Shown here in pieces: positions 1 through 7,033 of a stretch of DNA of 13,715 nt. This stretch comes from Bacteroidota bacterium (GTDB lineage: Bacteria; Bacteroidota; Bacteroidia; Bacteroidales; B39-G9): positions 1-13,715 of the forward strand of contig QMPG01000047.1 of NCBI GenBank assembly GCA_003648455.1, written 5' to 3'. Under the pieces are notes generated by a model. The model saw nothing but the letters and a program-made list of their open reading frames with translations. It did not search any database and was not told the DNA's origin. The position numbers and the translations under genes are program-made. The number at the start of each line of letters is the position of its first letter. Within the stretch, counting starts at the first letter, position 1.

Positions 1-121
1 ATGGATAGCGGAAAGTAAAGCGGTAAACCCCGCATTAGAAGTACCCAAATTTGGGGTTTTAAAAACACCAAATTTGTTGGTAATTCTTAAGCGTAGAAAA
101 ATTATGAATTTTTCGGGTTAA
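1..121. repeat. Partial copy (copy 1) of a structured intergenic repeat element
   Basis: This is the right-hand part of a repeat whose complete copy is at 6777-6982; the left part lies beyond the window edge. Bases 1-23 match 6826-6848 and bases 24-121 match 6885-6982, with only two substitutions (9 C/T and 33 C/T). Copy 1 lacks the 36-base GC-rich module present at 6849-6884. Similarity stops exactly after CGGGTTAA (114-121), which marks the right boundary. Visible structures are the palindrome CCCAAATTTGGG (44-55) and a hairpin with an 8-bp stem and 3-base loop (96-114). No coding sequence is apparent. It could be a MITE- or REP-like element or a structured RNA; orientation is arbitrary. 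Confidence 0.85.
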
Positions 122-143
122 ATTATTTTATATTAAAATTTTT

Positions 144-170
144 AAAGGCGGGTTTATTCCTGCCTTTTTT
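144..170 (+). terminator. Rho-independent terminator downstream of repeat copy 1
   Basis: The stem arms AAAGGCGGG (144-152) and CCTGCCTTT (159-167) pair over 9 bp with one G-T wobble, around the loop TTTATT. The T run at 165-170 follows directly. It would end a + strand transcript entering from left of the window, and so insulates gldF from upstream transcription. The repeat lies just upstream, so such a transcript would carry the repeat in its 3' UTR. Confidence 0.8.
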
Positions 171-243
171 ATTGTCTGCCAATAAAATAAAAAGTAAAGT
201 TTAAACGTTAATTTTTTTTAAGCGGTTTTTAAAAAAAATAGAT

Positions 244-251
244 TAATTTTG
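244..251 (+). promoter_or_regulatory. Candidate -7 promoter element for gldF
   Basis: TAATTTTG fits the Bacteroidota -7 consensus TAnnTTTG and lies 19 bases before the gldF start codon, predicting a short leader of about 15 bases. No clear TTG -33 element is seen at the usual spacing. Its place just after a terminator supports a new transcription start here. In AT-rich DNA this motif also occurs by chance. Confidence 0.45.
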
Positions 252-270
252 TCTACCAAAAATTTATAGA

Positions 271-1002
271 ATGTTTACATTGTTTAGAAAAGAAATAAGC
301 GTATTCTTTAGTTCTTTAATTGGATATATTGTTATAATAGTTTTTTTATTAGCAAACAGCCTCTTAATGTGGATACTCCCAGGACAATTTAATGTGTTAG
401 ATAGTGGATATGCTAACATCGATACTTTGTTTTTTATTGCACCATGGGTTTTTATGTTTTTGGTACCTGCCGTTACAATGCGTTTATTTGCCGATGAAAA
501 AAAAACAGGAACAATTGAGTTGTTATTAACTCGTCCTTTAACAGAGATTCAAATTATATTGTCGAAATATTTTGCAGGGCTTGTAATTGTTTTACTCTCA
601 ATTTTGCCAACACTTATTTTTTTCTATTCAGTATATTTATTAGGAAGTCCCGTTGGTAATATTGATGTTGGAGGAACTTGGGGCTCGTATATCGGCTTGT
701 TTTTCTTAGCAAGTATTTATTCTGCAATAGGAATTTTTTCTTCTTCAATAACAGAAAATCAAATAATATCTTTCATTCTTGCACTAATAATATCATTTGT
801 GTTTTTTATTGGGTTCGAAACAATTAGTACATTGAGTGTTTTTCAAAATATAAGCTCAATAGTGCTTGCCCTTGGTATTAATGCACATTATATTTCGATG
901 AGTAGAGGAGTTATTGATATTCGAGATGTTGTTTATTTCCTTAGCATTATTATTATTTTTTTGCTTTTTACAAAAATTGTTTTACAAAGTCGAAAATGGT
1001 AA
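271..1002 (+). CDS. gldF: GldF-type ABC-2 family transporter permease
   Basis: This 243-residue integral membrane protein has about six hydrophobic segments (near residues 12-35, 53-72, 101-125, 138-158, 165-184 and 219-238). Between the second and third is the typical ABC-2 stretch ADEKKTGTIELLLTRPL (residues 74-90). The N-terminus (MFTLFRKEISVFFSSLIGY) and the length of about 240 residues fit GldF. In Flavobacterium johnsoniae, GldA (ATPase), GldF and GldG form an ABC transporter needed for gliding. Homologues are widespread in non-gliding Bacteroidota, so gliding should not be assumed here. gldG follows after 64 bases, the usual order, and no ATPase gene lies in the window. The ATG is supported by the family-like N-terminus and by the candidate promoter at 244-251. 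The family call is firm; the substrate is unknown. Confidence 0.9.
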   Translation: MFTLFRKEISVFFSSLIGYIVIIVFLLANSLLMWILPGQFNVLDSGYANIDTLFFIAPWVFMFLVPAVTMRLFADEKKTGTIELLLTRPLTEIQIILSKYFAGLVIVLLSILPTLIFFYSVYLLGSPVGNIDVGGTWGSYIGLFFLASIYSAIGIFSSSITENQIISFILALIISFVFFIGFETISTLSVFQNISSIVLALGINAHYISMSRGVIDIRDVVYFLSIIIIFLLFTKIVLQSRKW

Positions 1003-1066
1003 GAAGTTGAATATTGAAAGTTTGTAAAGTTAATAGTTAACCTTGTGAGATAATTAAAATTTAACG

Positions 1067-2791
1067 ATGAAAAGAAAAGAAGTAAAAAAACAAAATATTA
1101 TACAACTATTATTAACTCTGCTTATAATTCTTTTAGTTAATTATATTTTTTCATTTGTGATAGTTCGAGTTGACTTAACAGCAGAAAAACGTTATTCTAT
1201 TTCTGAACCAACAAAAGATTTGTTAAAAAAATTAAACGATATAGTTTATTTTAAGGTTTATTTAAAAGGAGACTTACCTGCCGGGTTTAAACAATTAGAA
1301 AAGTCTACAAAAGAAATGCTCGATGAGTTTAGAGCATATTCAAAAAATAATATTGAATATGAATTTATTAATCCTTCGAAGAGTAGCGATAAAAAAACAC
1401 GAAATGAAATATATCGCCAATTATTTGATAAAGGTTTACAACCAACAAATTTGAATTTTAAGGAAGAAGATGGTACTAAGTCCCAAAAAATAATTTTCCC
1501 GGGATTAATAGTTAGTTATAGGGGCGAAGAATTAGCGGTTAACATTCTCAGCAATAATATAAATGCCTCTCCTGAGCAAAATTTAAACGAATCTATTCAA
1601 GAGTTAGAGTACAAACTATCTAATTCAATAAAAAAAATAACAACAATTTTAAAGCCCGAAATTGCATTTATTGAGGGTCAGGGAGAACTAAATAAAAATA
1701 GTGTTCTTGATATAACAAATTCTTTAAAAGAATTTTATAATGTAAAAAGAGTTCGTCTCGATAATAAATTAAATAGTCTGAGAGATTCATTAAAACACAA
1801 TAAATACTCGTTAATTATTATTGCTAAACCAGATTCTGCTTTTAATGAAAAAGATAAATTCATTATTGACCAATTTATAATGAATGGAGGTAAGGTTTTG
1901 TGGTTAGTAGATGCTGTTAAAACTGATATTGACAGTTTAGCCTATTCTAATTCAACAATAGCACTGGCAAACAATATAAATATTGACGATCAGCTGTTTA
2001 AGTATGGAGTTAGAATTAACCCAAACCTCATTGAAGATATTCAATGTGCAATAATTCCTGTAAACACCTCAGTTGTTGGAACTCAACCAAAATTTTCACC
2101 TACACCATGGTTGTTTTTCCCTTTAATTTCACCTTCACAGACAAACCCAATAACACGAAATCTGAATTTAATAAAAACAGAGTTTGTTAGCAGTATTGAT
2201 ACTGTAGGTAATAACCCATCTGTAAAAAAAACCATATTGTTACATTCTTCAAACTACACAAAAGTCGTTAATGCTCCGGTAAGAATTAGTCTTGATATGG
2301 TTGATGAAAAACCCGATCAACGACAATTCAATAAGAGAAATGTCCCAATAGCAGTGCTTTTAGAAGGTCAATTTGAATCTGTTTTTAAAAACAGATTAAC
2401 TGCAGAAATTGTTAAGAATAAAGATATAGCATATAAGTATAAGAGCGATGAAACAAAAATGATTGTTGTTGCTGATGGAGATGTTATAAAAAATCAGGTC
2501 AGACATTACGGGAAAAAAGTTATTCCCTACCCATTAGGTTACGATAGATATACACGACAGACTTTTGGTAATAAAGAATTTATATTAAACGCAATAGATT
2601 ATCTTGTAGGAAATTCGAGCTTGATGAAAGTTCGTTCAAGAGAAATAAAATTAAGATTGCTCGATAAAACAAAAATAAGTAATCAACGTCTCAAATGGCA
2701 AATTGTTAACACAGTATTACCAATTCTTGTAATTATTATTATTGGAATAATTTTAATCCTAATAAGAAAAAGAAAATATACTAGATTGTAA
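1067..2791 (+). CDS. gldG: GldG-type ABC transporter auxiliary membrane protein
   Basis: This 574-residue protein has an N-terminal membrane anchor (about residues 11-34), then the characteristic VDLTAEKRYSISEPT (35-49) leading into an extracytoplasmic domain of the ABC_transp_aux/GldG type. A second membrane segment lies near the C-terminus (about 546-566), followed by a short basic tail (RKRKYTRL). Both the two-anchor layout and the size fit GldG. It directly follows gldF in the same direction with a 64-base gap, so the two are probably co-transcribed. GldG is thought to work with GldF and an ATPase as an ABC complex in the inner membrane; the cargo is not established. The ATG at 1067 sits two residues before the basic stretch that precedes the anchor, as expected. 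No truncation or frameshift is seen. Confidence 0.9.
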   Translation: MKRKEVKKQNIIQLLLTLLIILLVNYIFSFVIVRVDLTAEKRYSISEPTKDLLKKLNDIVYFKVYLKGDLPAGFKQLEKSTKEMLDEFRAYSKNNIEYEFINPSKSSDKKTRNEIYRQLFDKGLQPTNLNFKEEDGTKSQKIIFPGLIVSYRGEELAVNILSNNINASPEQNLNESIQELEYKLSNSIKKITTILKPEIAFIEGQGELNKNSVLDITNSLKEFYNVKRVRLDNKLNSLRDSLKHNKYSLIIIAKPDSAFNEKDKFIIDQFIMNGGKVLWLVDAVKTDIDSLAYSNSTIALANNINIDDQLFKYGVRINPNLIEDIQCAIIPVNTSVVGTQPKFSPTPWLFFPLISPSQTNPITRNLNLIKTEFVSSIDTVGNNPSVKKTILLHSSNYTKVVNAPVRISLDMVDEKPDQRQFNKRNVPIAVLLEGQFESVFKNRLTAEIVKNKDIAYKYKSDETKMIVVADGDVIKNQVRHYGKKVIPYPLGYDRYTRQTFGNKEFILNAIDYLVGNSSLMKVRSREIKLRLLDKTKISNQRLKWQIVNTVLPILVIIIIGIILILIRKRKYTRL

Positions 2792-2842
2792 TCATAAATA
2801 ATTAATAAAAGATTAATAATATTTTAACTTAAATTTTGATAA

Positions 2843-3844
2843 ATGAAAAAAAACAAGACAACAATCATTATCGTAATAGTGCTATTTATTATTGCTGTGT
2901 TTTTCTATCTTACAAATTCTTATAGTACCATAAAAAAAGAGCTTCGTGATTTTGCAATTGAAGATACTGCTTCAATAAGTAAGATTTTTTTAGTTGATAA
3001 AGAAAATAATCAAGTAACATTAGAACGGCAAAATAATCAATGGATAGTTAATCAGAAATATATTGCTCGTCGCGATGTTATCAACCTTCTGTTAAAAACG
3101 ATAAACAGAATTAGTGTAAAATCGCCTGTGCCAAAAGCTGCTGAACAAAATATCATTAAGAGCCTTGCTGTAAAATCGACCAAAATTGAAATCTATAAAG
3201 ATGAAGATTTGATTAAAACATATTATGTTGGAGGACCTACTCAAGATCAATATGGAACATATATGCTACTTGAAAATTCATCAAAACCATTTATTATGGA
3301 AATTCCAGGTTTTAGAGGTTATCTATCAACCAGATATTTTACAAACATTTATGACTGGAGGTCTCAAGCAATTTTTAACAATAGTTTTGGTAGCATTTCG
3401 TCAGTATCAGTTAATATACCATCAAAACCAAATAAATCTTTTAAAATCATTAATTTGCATAATAATAGATTTGAATTGCATGATTTTAAAGATGAGAAAG
3501 TAGTAAATTTTGATACATTATCTGTAAAAACATATTTAGCACATTTTAAAAGAATAAATTTTAATAAGTTTTATTCAAATATTGAAAAACAGAAAAAAGA
3601 TTCAATTATTGCAAGCCAGCCCGAATATATAATAACACTTGAAGATGTTAATGGAAATGTGAAATCTGTTAAAACATATAAAAAAACTAGCGAAGGTCAC
3701 ACCGATAGGTTTGGGAATAAATTAAAGTATGATCCTGACAATATGTACGCAGTTTTTAATAATGATCAAGACTTGGTTTTCGCACAATATTATGTTTTTG
3801 ACCCTATAATGAAGAATATTAATTATTTTTTAACAAAAAAATAA
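2843..3844 (+). CDS. DUF4340-type membrane-anchored protein linked to gldFG
   Basis: This 333-residue protein has one N-terminal membrane segment (about residues 7-24) after a short lysine-rich start (MKKNK), and the rest is predicted extracytoplasmic. The region around 45-105, with alternating strand-like stretches and LERQNNQWIVNQKYIARRD, resembles DUF4340 proteins. These commonly sit beside GldG-like genes in Bacteroidota. It follows gldG after 51 bases in the same direction, and dnaN starts 50 bases downstream. The context suggests an accessory part of the GldF/GldG complex, for example an envelope-side subunit; this is inference from position and topology only. No enzymatic motif is visible. 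Confidence 0.7.
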   Translation: MKKNKTTIIIVIVLFIIAVFFYLTNSYSTIKKELRDFAIEDTASISKIFLVDKENNQVTLERQNNQWIVNQKYIARRDVINLLLKTINRISVKSPVPKAAEQNIIKSLAVKSTKIEIYKDEDLIKTYYVGGPTQDQYGTYMLLENSSKPFIMEIPGFRGYLSTRYFTNIYDWRSQAIFNNSFGSISSVSVNIPSKPNKSFKIINLHNNRFELHDFKDEKVVNFDTLSVKTYLAHFKRINFNKFYSNIEKQKKDSIIASQPEYIITLEDVNGNVKSVKTYKKTSEGHTDRFGNKLKYDPDNMYAVFNNDQDLVFAQYYVFDPIMKNINYFLTKK

Positions 3845-3865
3845 TTAAAAAGATAAAATTTTTGG

Positions 3866-3873
3866 TAAATTTG
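3866..3873 (+). promoter_or_regulatory. Candidate -7 promoter element for dnaN
   Basis: TAAATTTG fits TAnnTTTG and lies 21 bases before the dnaN ATG, which would give a leader of roughly 17 bases. No TTG -33 element is seen at 17-23 bases upstream. If real, dnaN could be transcribed independently of the gldFG genes. It is a motif match only. Confidence 0.4.
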
Positions 3874-3894
3874 AAAAAAATAAAATAGAAAGCT

Positions 3895-5025
3895 ATGAAT
3901 TTTGTAATATCAAGTACAGTACTACTAAATCATTTACAAGCAGTTAGTAGAGTTATAAGTTCGAAAAACACCTTGCCAATTCTCGACAATTTTTTATTTC
4001 AATTGTCTGATAATAAGTTGGTTGTTACAGCATCAGATTTAGAGACTACTCTAATATCATCAATTGACATTGAAAATTTTTCAGGAGAAGGAAACATTGC
4101 AATTGATGCAAAGAGATTAACAAATATCTTAAAGGAATTTTCAGAACAACCATTAACTTTCAATGTTAATACCGAAAATTTAAAAGTAGATATTTTATCT
4201 GAAAATGGGAAATTTAGTGTTGTTGGCCAAAGTGGAGATGATTTTCCACAATTACCAAGCTTAAAAGAAGAGCAAAGCAATTCAATTCAAGTTAATTCCG
4301 AAGTAGTCTTAAATGGAGTTAGTAAAACATTATTTGCTACTGCCGACGACGAATTAAGACCTGTTATGAATGGTGTGTTGTTTCAATTATCACCAGAGGA
4401 TTTAACTTTTGTTGCTTCAGATGCTCACAAATTGGTTAGATACAGAAGAACGGATGTTAAAGCGGATTTTACGTCTTCATTTATTTTACCTAAAAAGCCG
4501 GCTTCTCTTTTAAAAAATATTATACCAAAAGATGAACAATTAGTGAAAATTGAGTTTGATGACAAAAATGCATTCTTTGAGTTTGCTGATTATAAATTGG
4601 TATGTCGTTTAGTTGAAGGCAATTATCCAAATTATCAAACAGTAATTCCTACCGAAAATCCAAATAAATTAACTATTGACCGAGTAGCATTTTATAACAC
4701 TCTAAAGAGAGTTTCGGTATTCTCAAATCAAGCCAGCAATCTTATAAAATTAGACATTAAAGCAAATCAATTAACAGTTTCAGCTCAAGATATTGATTTT
4801 TCAATATCAGCTGTAGAAAGAATTAATTGTCAATATGAGGGAGAAGGCATGGAAATTGGTTTCAAATCAGTGTTTTTAGTTGAAATATTATCCAATTTAT
4901 CATCTTCTGATGTAATTCTTGAGTTATCTGACCCATCAAGAGCAGGAATTTTATTGCCTCTCGATAAAGAAAATGAGGATGAAGATGTTCTTATGTTATT
5001 AATGCCAATGATGATAAATGCATAG
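3895..5025 (+). CDS. dnaN: DNA polymerase III subunit beta (sliding clamp)
   Basis: This is the DNA sliding clamp, a ring-forming dimer that tethers DNA polymerase III to the template and serves as a docking platform for repair proteins. The 376 residues match the usual size, with three clamp domains (about 1-120, 128-248 and 250-376). Recognisable family stretches are NTLPILDNFLF near the N-terminus, DELRPVMNGVLFQL (from residue 152), VEGNYPNYQTVIP (from about 240), and a C-terminus ending LLMPMMINA that corresponds to the conserved MPM tail. It is intact. It lies 50 bases after the DUF4340 gene, has its own candidate -7 element, and is followed at 5050 by a strong terminator, so it closes this transcription unit. 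The window shows no replication origin or dnaA beside it. Confidence 0.97.
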   Translation: MNFVISSTVLLNHLQAVSRVISSKNTLPILDNFLFQLSDNKLVVTASDLETTLISSIDIENFSGEGNIAIDAKRLTNILKEFSEQPLTFNVNTENLKVDILSENGKFSVVGQSGDDFPQLPSLKEEQSNSIQVNSEVVLNGVSKTLFATADDELRPVMNGVLFQLSPEDLTFVASDAHKLVRYRRTDVKADFTSSFILPKKPASLLKNIIPKDEQLVKIEFDDKNAFFEFADYKLVCRLVEGNYPNYQTVIPTENPNKLTIDRVAFYNTLKRVSVFSNQASNLIKLDIKANQLTVSAQDIDFSISAVERINCQYEGEGMEIGFKSVFLVEILSNLSSSDVILELSDPSRAGILLPLDKENEDEDVLMLLMPMMINA

Positions 5026-5049
5026 TATTTTATCAAATAAATAATTATT

Positions 5050-5085
5050 AATAGAGAAATCTTAATGATTTCTCTATTTTTTTTT
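5050..5085 (+). terminator. Strong rho-independent terminator after dnaN
   Basis: A perfect 12-bp stem (5050-5061 with 5067-5078; core ATAGAGAAATC / GATTTCTCTAT) encloses the loop TTAAT, and the T run 5077-5085 follows. It lies 25 bases after the dnaN stop and should end the gldF-gldG-DUF4340-dnaN transcript. Confidence 0.92.
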
Positions 5086-5116
5086 GTATTATCTTTCTTT
5101 TATTTTATAAAAAAAT

Positions 5117-5124
5117 TATTTTTG
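5117..5124 (+). promoter_or_regulatory. Candidate -7 promoter element for the PD40 protein gene
   Basis: TATTTTTG fits TAnnTTTG and lies 42 bases before the start codon, just after the dnaN terminator, where a promoter is needed. The nearest TTTG upstream (5083-5086) is too far for a normal -33 spacing, so only the -7 element is supported. Confidence 0.4.
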
Positions 5125-5158
5125 TATATTAATTAAGTATTTATAATTTAGAATTTTA

Positions 5159-6733
5159 ATGTCGATGAAGATAAATATAAGATATATTGGTTTATTTTTA
5201 ATAATAATTTTATTATTTAATTCTAATAATTTATCGGCACAAGAAGATGACTTGAATCTTTCATTATTAAAAAAATATGCTGAAAATAGTTATAGAGATA
5301 AAGATTATGAGTTCTCTCTTGATAACTATTTAAAGCTATATATTAACGACAAGACAAATATTACCTATAATTTAAGGATTGGTGTTTGTTATACAGAATC
5401 AAATGTTGATAAGACAGCAGGTATTCCTTATCTTGAATTTGTCGTTAGTCATAATAATTTCCCTCGATTAGCATATTACTATCTTGGAAGGGCATATATG
5501 TATGCATATCGTTTTACCGAAGCTGTTGAAGCTTTATATAACTATAAACAAACGGGAGTTAACGACGATGTAATTCATAAATGTGACAGACTTATTGAAA
5601 TGTGTTATTACTCACTTGAAATTCTTAATAACCCTAAAAATGTAACATTCGAAAGATTAGATTCGACAGTTAATTCTGAATTCGACGATTATAGCCCTTA
5701 TGTTACTGAAGATGGTAAATATCTTGTTTATTCATCAAATAGAAGATATGTAAAAGAATTGGAAAGCAATATTTCAGACATTTATCTTAGCAAAGCGAAA
5801 AAAAAATCATGGAATCAATCAATTGAACTTCCTATAAACACTTTCGATAATGAAGATGTTGTTGGGTTATCTGCAGATGGTAGTAAATTAATGATGCATG
5901 TTGATGGCGATTACGCGTCAAACGATATTCAGTATGCATATAAAAAAGGTAGTAAATATATTAAAGATGAAAATGTATTGCCATTTAACACAGATGGAGT
6001 TGAAAGAGGAGCGTGCATAACCTCAAGTGGAGATACAATTTATTTCTCAAGCGATAGAGATGGAGGATATGGTGGGCTTGATATCTATTATGTTACAAAA
6101 AATTCTGTAGGACAATGGAGTGAACCTAAAAATATTGGGAGCAACATAAACACAAAATATGACGATAATTTTCCTAATGTTACTTCTGATGGTAAAAAGC
6201 TTTATTTTTCGTCTAAAGGACATGAAAGTCTTGGAGACTATGACTTATTTTATTCTGTGTTTAACGAAAGTACAAAAGAATGGTCTAATCCTTTCAATTT
6301 AGGATATCCAATTAATACTCCATTCGACAACACAACAATTTCTTACACAAAAGATGGTAAAGTAGGTTATATAGCAGCAAACAGGAAGGAAGGTCTTGGT
6401 AATTTAGATATATATCGTATAACTGAAGGAGATGAATCTCAGCTAACAGCTTTCTTATTAGCATATATTTTTGTTGGAACAGAAAGTTCATCAGTTCCTT
6501 ATTCAAGTGATTATCTAAAAGTATTTGTAACTCTTTACGATCAGTATGGTAATATTTATGGGCGATATAATGTTGATGAAGGGCTGACATATATGTCTTT
6601 GTACCCCGGAAAATATAAACTTGAAGTGAGATTTGATGGAGCAAAAGAAGGTTTTGAGGAAGAAATAACTATTACAGCTAATGATGCAAACAAAGAAATT
6701 GAAAAACAAATATATCTAAAACCAGCTGAATAA
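5159..6733 (+). CDS. Secreted TPR plus PD40 (WD40-like) beta-propeller protein
   Basis: This 524-residue envelope protein starts with a signal peptide (hydrophobic core about residues 9-25, likely cleavage after LSA or SAQ, no lipobox cysteine). Residues about 32-150 look like TPR helices. About 168-425 holds PD40/WD40-like blades, seen in the recurring pattern DGKYLVYSSNR, YFSSDRDGGYGGLDIYYV, LYFSSKGHESLGDYDLFY and GYIAANRKEGLGNLDIYRI. The last ~90 residues look like a beta-sandwich (YDQYGNIYGRY, LYPGKYKLEV), similar to carboxypeptidase-regulatory-like domains. This order resembles PorE-like and OmpA-associated proteins of Bacteroidota, but there is no C-terminal OmpA peptidoglycan-binding domain. 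The start could be 5159 or the second ATG at 5165. It is probably a single-gene unit between two terminator structures. The function is unknown; a periplasmic or surface scaffold role is inference. Confidence 0.8.
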   Translation: MSMKINIRYIGLFLIIILLFNSNNLSAQEDDLNLSLLKKYAENSYRDKDYEFSLDNYLKLYINDKTNITYNLRIGVCYTESNVDKTAGIPYLEFVVSHNNFPRLAYYYLGRAYMYAYRFTEAVEALYNYKQTGVNDDVIHKCDRLIEMCYYSLEILNNPKNVTFERLDSTVNSEFDDYSPYVTEDGKYLVYSSNRRYVKELESNISDIYLSKAKKKSWNQSIELPINTFDNEDVVGLSADGSKLMMHVDGDYASNDIQYAYKKGSKYIKDENVLPFNTDGVERGACITSSGDTIYFSSDRDGGYGGLDIYYVTKNSVGQWSEPKNIGSNINTKYDDNFPNVTSDGKKLYFSSKGHESLGDYDLFYSVFNESTKEWSNPFNLGYPINTPFDNTTISYTKDGKVGYIAANRKEGLGNLDIYRITEGDESQLTAFLLAYIFVGTESSSVPYSSDYLKVFVTLYDQYGNIYGRYNVDEGLTYMSLYPGKYKLEVRFDGAKEGFEEEITITANDANKEIEKQIYLKPAE

Positions 6734-6776
6734 CGTATCAATTAATGTCATTATTAGATTAAAGAGTTTATGTATT

Positions 6777-6982
6777 TTAACCCGCTTTATTCATGCAAAA
6801 ACGAAGTGAATTGCATGAATTAGCGATGGATAGTGGAAAGTAAAGCGGGAACCGAACCGCCAGCTGGCGGTGAGCTCACGCAAGTAAACCCCGTATTAGA
6901 AGTACCCAAATTTGGGGTTTTAAAAACACCAAATTTGTTGGTAATTCTTAAGCGTAGAAAAATTATGAATTTTTCGGGTTAA
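6777..6982. repeat. Complete copy (copy 2) of the structured repeat, MITE/REP-like
   Basis: This 206-base element is bounded by TTAACCCG (6777-6784) and CGGGTTAA (6975-6982). Nested stems are CCCGCTTTA/TAAAGCGGG (6781-6789 / 6841-6849), ATTCATGCAA/TTGCATGAAT (6789-6798 / 6811-6820), AAACCCC/GGGGTTT (6886-6892 / 6914-6920), palindrome CCCAAATTTGGG (6905-6916), ACCAA/TTGGT (6928-6932 / 6938-6942) and GAAAAATT/AATTTTTC (6957-6964 / 6968-6975). Some stems are mutually exclusive. It has no coding capacity. The right boundary is fixed by comparison with copy 1; the left boundary rests on the terminal inverted repeat. TTAA at both ends may be part of the element or a target-site duplication. Confidence 0.8.
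6849..6884. repeat. GC-rich double-palindrome module inside repeat copy 2
   Basis: These 36 bases are absent from copy 1. They contain the perfect 16-base palindrome ACCGCCAGCTGGCGGT (6856-6871), overlapping by two bases the perfect 10-base palindrome GTGAGCTCAC (6870-6879). By count 24 of 36 bases are G or C, far above the AT-rich surroundings. It may be a nested insertion or an optional hairpin of the element; a deletion in copy 1 is equally possible. Confidence 0.75.
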
Positions 6983-7033
6983 GCATAAACTCTTTAATTT
7001 TAACTTATTTATTTATCATTTAAATTCTAACTT

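Larger units (their letters stand above)
6758..6998 (+). terminator. Terminator-like hairpin split by the repeat element
   Basis: ATTAAAGAGTTTATG (6758-6772) and CATAAACTCTTTAAT (6984-6998) are a perfect 15-bp inverted repeat. Without the element at 6777-6982 they would be separated only by TATT and G, giving a 5-base-loop hairpin followed by TTTT, 25 bases after the PD40 gene stop. This arrangement is what an intrinsic terminator invaded in its loop would look like. The flanks are not shared with copy 1, so they belong to the locus and not to the element. Whether termination still works is unknown. Confidence 0.65.
6734..7033. other. 300-base gene-free interval holding the complete repeat element
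   Basis: No credible reading frame is present. The interval contains the split 15-bp inverted repeat (6758-6772 / 6984-6998), the repeat element inside it (6777-6982), and a short AT-rich leader before the exonuclease gene (6999-7033). I see no TAnnTTTG element in that leader, so the promoter of the exonuclease gene is unresolved. Confidence 0.8.

Noticed and set aside
1..121. CRISPR-like array or tandem repeat
   Set aside because: There are only two copies nearly 7 kb apart, no regular spacers and no cas genes; a dispersed element explains it.
1003..1066. Promoter before gldG
   Set aside because: No TAnnTTTG match with suitable spacing; gldG is more simply read through from gldF.
3225..3503. 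92-codon + strand reading frame inside the DUF4340 gene
   Set aside because: It is an out-of-frame shadow with no domain signal, fully inside a better-supported gene.
3999..5036. Antisense frames across dnaN
   Set aside because: dnaN is intact and conserved; the antisense frames have no recognisable features and one crosses the terminator region boundary.
6312..6741. Three overlapping - strand frames opposite the PD40 gene
   Set aside because: They are antisense shadows of a well-supported gene, with compositions typical of frame artefacts in AT-rich DNA.
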